This document shows positions 40,601 through 49,600 of a stretch of DNA of 64,000 nucleotides, in pieces (position 1 is the stretch's first letter; every line of letters starts with the position of its first letter). The position numbers and the translations under genes are program-made. The stretch comes from Omphiscola glabra (lineage: Eukaryota; Mollusca; Gastropoda; Lymnaeidae). Under the pieces are notes generated by a model, which did no database searches, was not told where the DNA came from, and saw nothing but the letters and a program-made list of their open reading frames with translations. Location of the stretch: NCBI GenBank assembly GCA_964017045.1, contig OZ024806.1:20294422-20358421 (forward strand), written 5' to 3'.

Positions 40601-43600
40601 CAGTCGGCGAAATATTACGACCTTAAATAAAATGGAGAAATAGTATCGCACCCCCCGCCCCCCACCCCCCCAGTGACGGATTAATGGAAGTACTCTGATA
40701 TTATTGTATGCACTTGTCCATGTCAGTGTATCCATTGTAATGTTGAAGCCGTTATTGTACATAAAAGTAGTAAATGATTGTGTCTTTTCGATATATTTAA
40801 ATTCTATATTTCCCTGCAGCTCGGCCACGTCGCCCAGGTATCAGTACCAGAAGTCAGCTCCTACGATGCGGTAAGAGGAATGTCAAACTGTATTGTTACG
40901 CTATCGAATGTCATCAATGTTCACTGTTATGTTCCACTATTTAGAGAATACAAATTGATTGAGTTCCAGCTCGATTTTATCTCGATGTTTCGTTGAGTTT
41001 AGTTCTACAGCTAATCTTGTGGACGAGAGTACCGAAATGAATTTTAGCGAATCTACTTCAAATATAAAGTACTTATCATAAGATCATGTCAATACATCGC
41101 GCCTGTCACTCACCGTATGCTCGGACTTCATGTGATTATTTATCTTATGTTTGACTGACATTATGATGAGACTCAATGTGAAACTTTGATCCAGGTACTA
41201 AATGGCTCTTGTTCCAACGACGACTGGGAAAAAGCTGTGAGTAACTCTATATTATAATTAGATCACTTGTTGCCGTTGCATGACGTATGAACGAACAAAT
41301 TTAAAGTGAGGTAATATGTATTTAAAGGCCAAGGCCGAAGGTTATTTAAATAGGTCAGTGGAAAAAATTTTCTCCAATGAACTAAATAAATAGAGAGCAT
41401 TCAAAATTATGCATTTATTTTTATATTTTATTTCAGAAAATTGAACGCTGTGGTGATAAATTTGTAAGTAACCTCACTTGCTTTATATCACCTTTATTTA
41501 TACTAACCATAACCCTTGACCTAACGTAAATCGTTAGTTTAATCACCACAAACGTATTTAGCTTGATCCCTTAGACTTCTTTTTTTTTCGAAAGAGTTTT
41601 CTCTGTTTGTTCGAAGTGAATTAGCCGTTACCGGGTATCTCTCTTTCAGACCAAAATCAGCTTTGAAAAGACTCGCAACTATACAGAGGTGAGCACTTTT
41701 TTAAAACATTTGTTTATAGAGCATGTTCTGGTGTGATGTTAAAACATTGATGTATAGAGAACTAGCCAACGTATCCCGGCTTTGCTCGGGTTTGTATTTA
41801 CACAAAACAAAAGCTTAAAAAGGCGTTATAAGCGAACGTTAATATTTAACAGTAGTCAGTAATTTAGGTTGGATAAAGAAACAAACTTTATTTTAAAAAT
41901 TGTGTCATTAAAATTGTTTGAAAAACGCACAAGTTAAATTGTTTAATTTTAAAAAAATACCGGGGCACCACCCCCCCCCCCCCCCCTTGCACAAAAATGT
42001 GTGGACATTATTAGTTTGGAAATACTGAATGTTGTCTGGATGTGTGGATATCACAGGATTCAGTGTACATTTAGCGCGAGTGCAGGGGCCTCATAGGATG
42101 TCATTTGAAAATATGGATCTCACAGGATGTATGGATGACACATGAACTCTCTATCCACCGATAAGCTCTAGGACAGTGGTTCTCAACCATCCTAATGCCG
42201 CGACCCTTTAACACAGTTCCCCATGTTGTAGCGACCTCCCAACCGCAACGTTAATTTCCTTGCTACCTCATGACTGTACAGTATAAGTATTTTCTAATGG
42301 CTTTAGGCGACCCCTGTGAAAGGGTCGTTCGACCCCATGTGTGGTATCATGAATAAACAGACGCCCAATTTGATATCTAAGGTTCATTTTTTTTGCTTTT
42401 ATTTATTTCATTTGTTTTAAATCAACTTTACAAATTCCAGGAAGAACATGAGCACTGGAGGAGCTCATTCTGTCACAAGTTTTGCGTAAGTAACAGTTGT
42501 CGTTTTTTTTTTGTTACGTTGAGGAGAAGCGTTGTAAAAATTAAACAGTAAAAACATCTCCTCTCGACCCTATCAACACAACGGGGTAACATCCCTTCTC
42601 GACCCTACCAGCACAACGGGGTAACATCTCCTCTCGACCCTACCAGCACAACGGGGTAACATCTCTTCTCGACCCTACCAGCACAACGGGGTAACATCTC
42701 CTCTCGACCCTACCAGCACAACGGGGTAACATCTCCTCTCGACCCTACCAACACAACGGGGTAACATCTCCTCTCGACCCTACCAGCACAACGGGGTAAC
42801 ATCTCCTCTCGACCCTACCAGCACAACGGGGTAACATCTCCTCTCGACCCTACCAGCACAACGGGGTAACATCTCCTCTCGACCCTACCAGCACAACGGG
42901 GTAACATCTCCTCTCGACCCTACCAGCACAACGGGGTAACATCTCCTCTCGACCCTACCAGCACAACGGGGTAACATCTCCTCTCGACCTTACCAGCACA
43001 ACGGGGTAACATCTCCTCTCGACCCTACCAGCACAACGGGGTAACATCTCCTCTCGACCCTACCAGCACAACGGGGTAACATCTCCTCTCGACCCTACCA
43101 GCCTAACGGGGTAACATCCCCTCTCGACCCTATCAGCACAACGGGGTAACATCTCCTCTCGACCCTACCAGCACAACGGGGTCCAACTCCTCTCGACCCT
43201 ATCAGCACAACGGGGTAACATCTCCTCTCGACCCTATCAGCACAACGGGGTAACATCTCCTCTCGACCCTATCAGCACAACGGGGTAACATCTCCTCTCG
43301 ACCCTTTCAGCACAACGGGGTAACATCTCCTCTCGACCCTATCAGCACAACGGGGTAACATCTCCTCTCGACCCTATCAGCACAACGGGGTAACATCTCC
43401 TCTCGACCCTATCAGCACAACGGGGTAACATCTCCTCTCGACCCTATCAGCACAACGGGTTAACATCTCCTCTCGACCCTACCAGCACAACGGGTTAACA
43501 TCTCCTCTCGACCCTATCAGCACAACGGGGCACGGATGTATCTAAGCAAAGTATAGTGCCCCTGTATTGACGCTTCTCGACCCTATCAGCACAACGGGGC

Positions 43601-46600
43601 ACGGATGTATCTAAGCAAAGTATAGTGCCCCTGTATTGACGCTTCTCGACCCTATCAGCACAACGGGGTAACATCTCCTCTCGACCCTACCAGCACAACG
43701 GGGCACGGATGTATCTAAGCAAAGTATAGTGCCCCTGTATTGACGCTTCTCGACCCTATCAGCACAACGGGGTAACATCTCCTCTCGACCCTACCAGCAC
43801 AACGGGGCACGGATGTATCTAAGCAAAGTATAGTGCCCCTGTATTGACGCTTCTCGACCCTATCAGCACAACGGGGTAACATCTCCTCTCGACCCTACCA
43901 GCACAACGGGGCACGGATGTATCTAAGCAAAGTATAGTGCCCCTGTATTGACGCTTCTCGACCCTACCAGCACAACGGGGTAACATCTCCTCTCGACCCT
44001 ATCAGCACAACGGGGCACGGATGTATCTAAGCAAAGTATAGTGCCCCTGTACTGAAACAAATCACAGTGTACACATATGTATATAAACAAAACAATGTGA
44101 AGCCAGATCTAATATCTCTCAAAATCAGAAACGATACATCGGCAATGTGGCCTACAGCCATGTGAGATCTCTACTTCAAATTTAAAAGCCAGGCAATACT
44201 TTGGCATATTTAAAACAAAAAAATTCATCAAGTTTGTTGTTGTTTTTTTTAATTTTTATGTTCAAATGATTAGGAACATTTTCCTGGTCACATTATTAAT
44301 TCATGCAATATCCCAACTAGCATATTCTTGCTATATCTTAACTGGTACTGGTGTATTCTTGTGGTATGCCAAATTGTATATTCGTGCAGTGTCCAAACTT
44401 TCATATTCTTGCAATATCACAACTTGATTATTCTTCCAATATTGCAACTTTTATATTCTTGCAATGACCCAACTTCGTTAATATATTACTGTTATTACTC
44501 TAATTATCTTTCATGATGGGCAAAAAAAGTAATTTCATGATATCACTATTCAGTTCATTTTAAGATTAGTCCAGAAACAATTTTGACAAAATTTAAATTA
44601 AAATCTTACTACAATATTTACAAATAATAATAATCGAAAAGACATTTCTATATCTATAAATTCTCTCAAATGTTGAATTTCATCAACAGAGGGCACTAAA
44701 TGATGTAAAACACAAAACAGATATTCAGCAAAGTGCATACGATAAGGTAAGTGAATAGTTGTTTTGTCATTTCCCAGCTGCGGTGTGAATTGGTCATGCC
44801 GCAGAAAACCACGTAAACCCTATTAGAGGGCGTCTGTTAACACCTACGAGTCCCCCCTGTGTGGGAAGGGGGGGGGCTTTAGAGACGTAAATTGTATCCA
44901 CCCCAGCCCAAGGAAGTCCGGCCCGGTTGCTGTGTGATCATCACCCCGGCTGGCCAGGCGTCCCTTCTCTGATGCGGTCTCACTCGCATAGTCAATCGAG
45001 TGGAAGGGTGGGTGGGGCCGTCTCAGGGGCGGGGAGCCCTCGGCATGCCGCTTCGCGGCCTGGCTGGAATAGAGACCACTGGGGGAGTGGTTGAATGCCA
45101 GTGGGGGGCGGTGGAGGTGTGCTGGGGAAGACCTTATGAGCCTTGGCTCGATGGTCTGCTGATTTTCTTAAGTAAGTTAGTTAGTGAATAGTTGTATTGT
45201 GTCTACGAGAATTCAATTTAAAGGTGAATATTTGTATTTTGACTACGATAAGGCAGGTAAATATTGTGCCTGCAATAAGGCATGGGAATATTGTGCCTGC
45301 AATAAGTCAAGGAAATATTGTGCATACTATAAATTAAGTGAATATTTGTATTGTGACTACGATAAGTTAAGGTAAGGGAATATTTGTGTAGCCACTCAGA
45401 ATAACGGACACAGTTTTCTAAATCCTGACTCATGTTGTCACTTGATACAGACTCTAACTGAGCAATCCATGTCTGACAATGTGTGTCCAAGACTCTAACT
45501 GAGCAATCCATGTCAATGTGTGTCCAAGACTCTAACTGAGCAATCCATGCCAATGTGTGTCCAAGAATATCTGATTAAACAGTGTATTTCCAAAAACCTA
45601 TAGCATTTTAAGCAACCTGTGACTACACATGGTATTTGAAGCAACCTATGACTAAACATAATAAATAAAGGACTGTAACCAAGCTGTGTGATGTAACTAG
45701 TAGAACAAGGTATGTGGAAGCTTGAATCGAAAGACAGGACAGTAAGAGAAGAACGTTTCGGCCAAGAGTCTTCCTCAGCAGACAGAGCACATGAAAATAC
45801 CACAAGAAATAGAGACTGGTTAAAAAATGAAGCGATCGCCCTTGTTGTTGCCGGAAGTCGGGTTTCCCAAAACCAAGATTACAGGAAGTAAAAGAATGTA
45901 TATATTATTGCGGTGAAAAATTAGATTTTAACGGACACACACGAGTGCCCGCTTTGATTGTAAAAGTCTAGGGAGTCTAATGTTTTTGGTTTGGCGTGTG
46001 TAGAATAGTGACAAGAGTTACAGCGTTTCTTGGGCATTGTTTAGTCCCACTGTAAATACGTGTCAGCTCGAAGCCGACTGTGCATCAAAGGGACACCTAG
46101 ATTGTTGTCCCGTCTGAGGTGAATAAGTTGAGGGATGAGACTATCCTGTTCGTGTCGTGCTGAGCAAGAAGATTACTTGATCAAACATTAACTAAACACG
46201 TTTTTATGATTGCGTTACAGATTGTGAACGGTTCTTGCTGTCCCTGGTTCTGGGGTCAAGCGGTGAGTCAATGGATATGTATGTATATATATTTTATCTG
46301 TTGCTAGTTTTCAAAGTGCAGCGAATCTTAACACTGATATAATCTAGCTTTAGAATATTATAAATTACTTTGAAATTTACTTATACACTTTTTATTTTCA
46401 GGCACGTGAACGTTGTGGAGACAAAGTGAAGATTACTTTCGTAAGATTACTGTTGTCTTTTCTTTTCCATCAAACTTTCCAACGGGGGTAAACAATTTAA
46501 ACACACGTAGAACGTAGTGTTAGTTTTGAACATGAAGTCATTAAGACATAATGAGTCAAGGGCTAGCACAGTGCTTAATATTTGAACATGTTGACGGGTT

Positions 46601-49600
46601 ATTGAATATAAAAATATTACAGTTACATTAAAAAAAAACTATTTAAAACGTTATATGGACCTCAATGATGAGAATCTAAATGCTTTCATGAAATGACGCA
46701 ATCAGTGATGTGACAAAATCAGTGACATGACAGAATCAGTGACATGGCAGAATCAATGACATGGCAGAATCAGTAACATAATATTATCAATGACACACAT
46801 AATCAATGACATGACAGAATCAATGACATGACAGAATCAATGGCATGACAGAATCAATGACATGGCATGATCAATGACATGGCAGAATCAATGACATGAC
46901 GAATCAATAACATGACAGAATCAGTAACATAATATTATAAATGACAAACAGAATCAATGACATGACAGTATCAATGACATGACAGAATCAACGACATGAC
47001 AGCATGAATGGCGTGAAAGAATCAATGGCATGACAGAATCAATGACATGACAGAATCAATGGCGTGACAGAATCAATGGCATGACATAATCAATGGCGTG
47101 ACAGAATCAATGTCATGACAGAAACAAAGACATGACAGAATTAATAGCATGACATAATCAATGGCGTGACAGAATCAATGTCATGACAGAAACAAAGACA
47201 TGACAGAATCAATAGCATGACATAATCAATGGCGTGACAGAATCAATGTCATGACAGAAACAAAGACATGACAGAATCAATAGCATGACATAATCAATGT
47301 CATGACAGAAACAAAGACATGACAGAATCAATAGCATGACATAATCAATGGCGTGACAGACTCAATGTCATGAATGAAAACATGAATCTTTCTATTGGAG
47401 ATACAACTTGAAAGGAATCATTCATAGCTGAAGCCATTCATTGATCATTATCAAAATATGTATTGTTTGCATCGTGGCGACTTTGTCAGGTTTTTGTCAC
47501 AAGCACGTTAGTTTACTGATCTTACGACGTGACGGTAATCATGACTTTTTTTTTCAAATCATGACTTCATTTCACTGCAAGATTTTATTTCACAGCAAGA
47601 TTTTATCATGACTTTTTTTTCACAGTCTGACGATGGATGGCGAAATGATAAAGACGTAGTCGTAAGTCTATAAAATGTACAGGCGAAAAGTTTGTAAAAA
47701 AACTTTTTGTAAAAGATAATATTATAATGGTCATTCAGAAGGATCTGTGGTAGGTATTAGAGAAGAGAAGGAGGGTGGAATGTAAGAGTTGATAGAGGGT
47801 GGAATGTAAGAGTTGATAGAGGGTGGAATGTAAGAGTTGATAGAGGGTGGAATGTAAGAGTTGATAGAGGGTGGAATGTAAGAGTTGATAGAGGGTGGAA
47901 TGTAAGAGTTGATAGAGGGTTGAATGTACGAGTTGATAGAGGGTGGAATGTAAGAGTTGATAGAGGGTGGAATGTAAGATTTGCTAGAGGGTGGAATGTA
48001 AGAGTTGATAGAGGTGGAATGAAAGAGTTGATAGAGGGTGGAATGTAAGAGTTGATAGAGGGTGGAATGTAAGAGTTGATAGCGGGTGGAATGTAAGAGT
48101 TGATAGAGGGTGGAATGTAAGAGTTGATAGAGGTGGAATGAAAGAGTTGATAGAGGGTGGAATGTAAGAGTTGATTTAGGTGGAATGAAAGAGTTGATAG
48201 AGGGTGGAATGTAAGAGTTGATAGAGGGTGGAATGTAAGAGTTGATAGCGGGTGGAATGTAAGAGTTGATAGAGGGTGGAATGTAAGAGTTGATAGAGGG
48301 TGGAATGTAAGAGTTGATAGCGGGTGGAATGTAAGAGTTGATAGAGGGTGGAATGTAAGAGTTGATAGCGGGTGGAATGTAAGAGTTGATAGAGGGTGGA
48401 ATGTAAGAGTTGATAGCGGGTGGAATGTAAGAGTTGATAGCGGGTGGAATGTAAGAGTTGATAGAGGTTTAATTTTGAAACATGTGAAAGGTGCTAGAGG
48501 TTGTGAAGTGTAAAATGCCAGAGGTTGGGATGTGTAAGATGCTAGAAGCTGTAATTTTTAAGGGGCTAGAGGGTAGGATGTGTAAGATGTGTGAGGGTTG
48601 GATGTGTAAGATGCTAGTGGGTGGGATGTGTAAGATGCTAGGTGGTGGGATGTGTAAGATGCTAGAGGGTGGGATGTGTAAGATGTTAGAGGGAGGGATT
48701 TGTAAGATGCTAGAGGGTGGGAACTGTAAGATGCTAGAAGCTGTGATGTGCACTGTTCTAAAGAGTTGTGTGTGAACAGGGCCATAGGGAGGGATGCATA
48801 CGAAATGTGCTATAAAGAGTATGAGAGAGATATGACTTTATCCAATCAATAAGTACCGGTAGTGTCAAGGTAGGATTGGGAATACAGTTTTTTTTAAAGT
48901 GATTGTTATTCAAGTAAGTGGTATAGAGAGTTAACTAGACAACATTTCTTTAAGAATCTTATTTCAAACAGTAGTTCGCGATTGTTGCTTAGCAACGAAA
49001 AGGGGGGGGGGGCAGGAGTGGCCTTAACTATTAATTTTGAGTTTTTTAAAGACGAACAACTTTTTGAAACATTGTCTTGTTCTTTAACCTTGCTACACAC
49101 AAGTACTAATTTCTCAATTGCACTAACACAACTTGTAATTGTAGAAAAAACTTTGTGTTTTGTTCATGAAGAGCGAAGTACTATCAATAAATGCTTTATA
49201 TAAAGGATACTTATAAAGACGTCACCTTGTCAAACAGTGGCACGATATACTTTGCTTGTAAAATTGTCTTAAAACGGTACAGAACTTTTTATAGAGAAAT
49301 ATCAAAAGTGTCAGTGAATATTTGTAAAGCACTATCAAGGGTACCCACTGAATATTTTCATAGAACTATCTAAAGTATTTAGCGAATATTTGCGGAGCAC
49401 TGTCAAAGGTACTTAATGAATATTTTTATAGCACTAAATTGCTCAGAGAATACTTGTACAGCACCATCAGAAGTACTCACTAAATATTTATTAGCACTAT
49501 TAGAAGTACTCGAGTGTCCCTTTTATATAGCACTATCAGAAGTACTAGTGACTATTTTTAAAGCATTATCAGAAGTACTAGTGACTATTTTTAAAGCACT

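Noticed and set aside
39080..40828. A minus-strand open frame of over 500 codons
   Set aside because: It is the translation of the 22-bp minisatellite. The pattern simply cycles, and overlapping frames are equally open.
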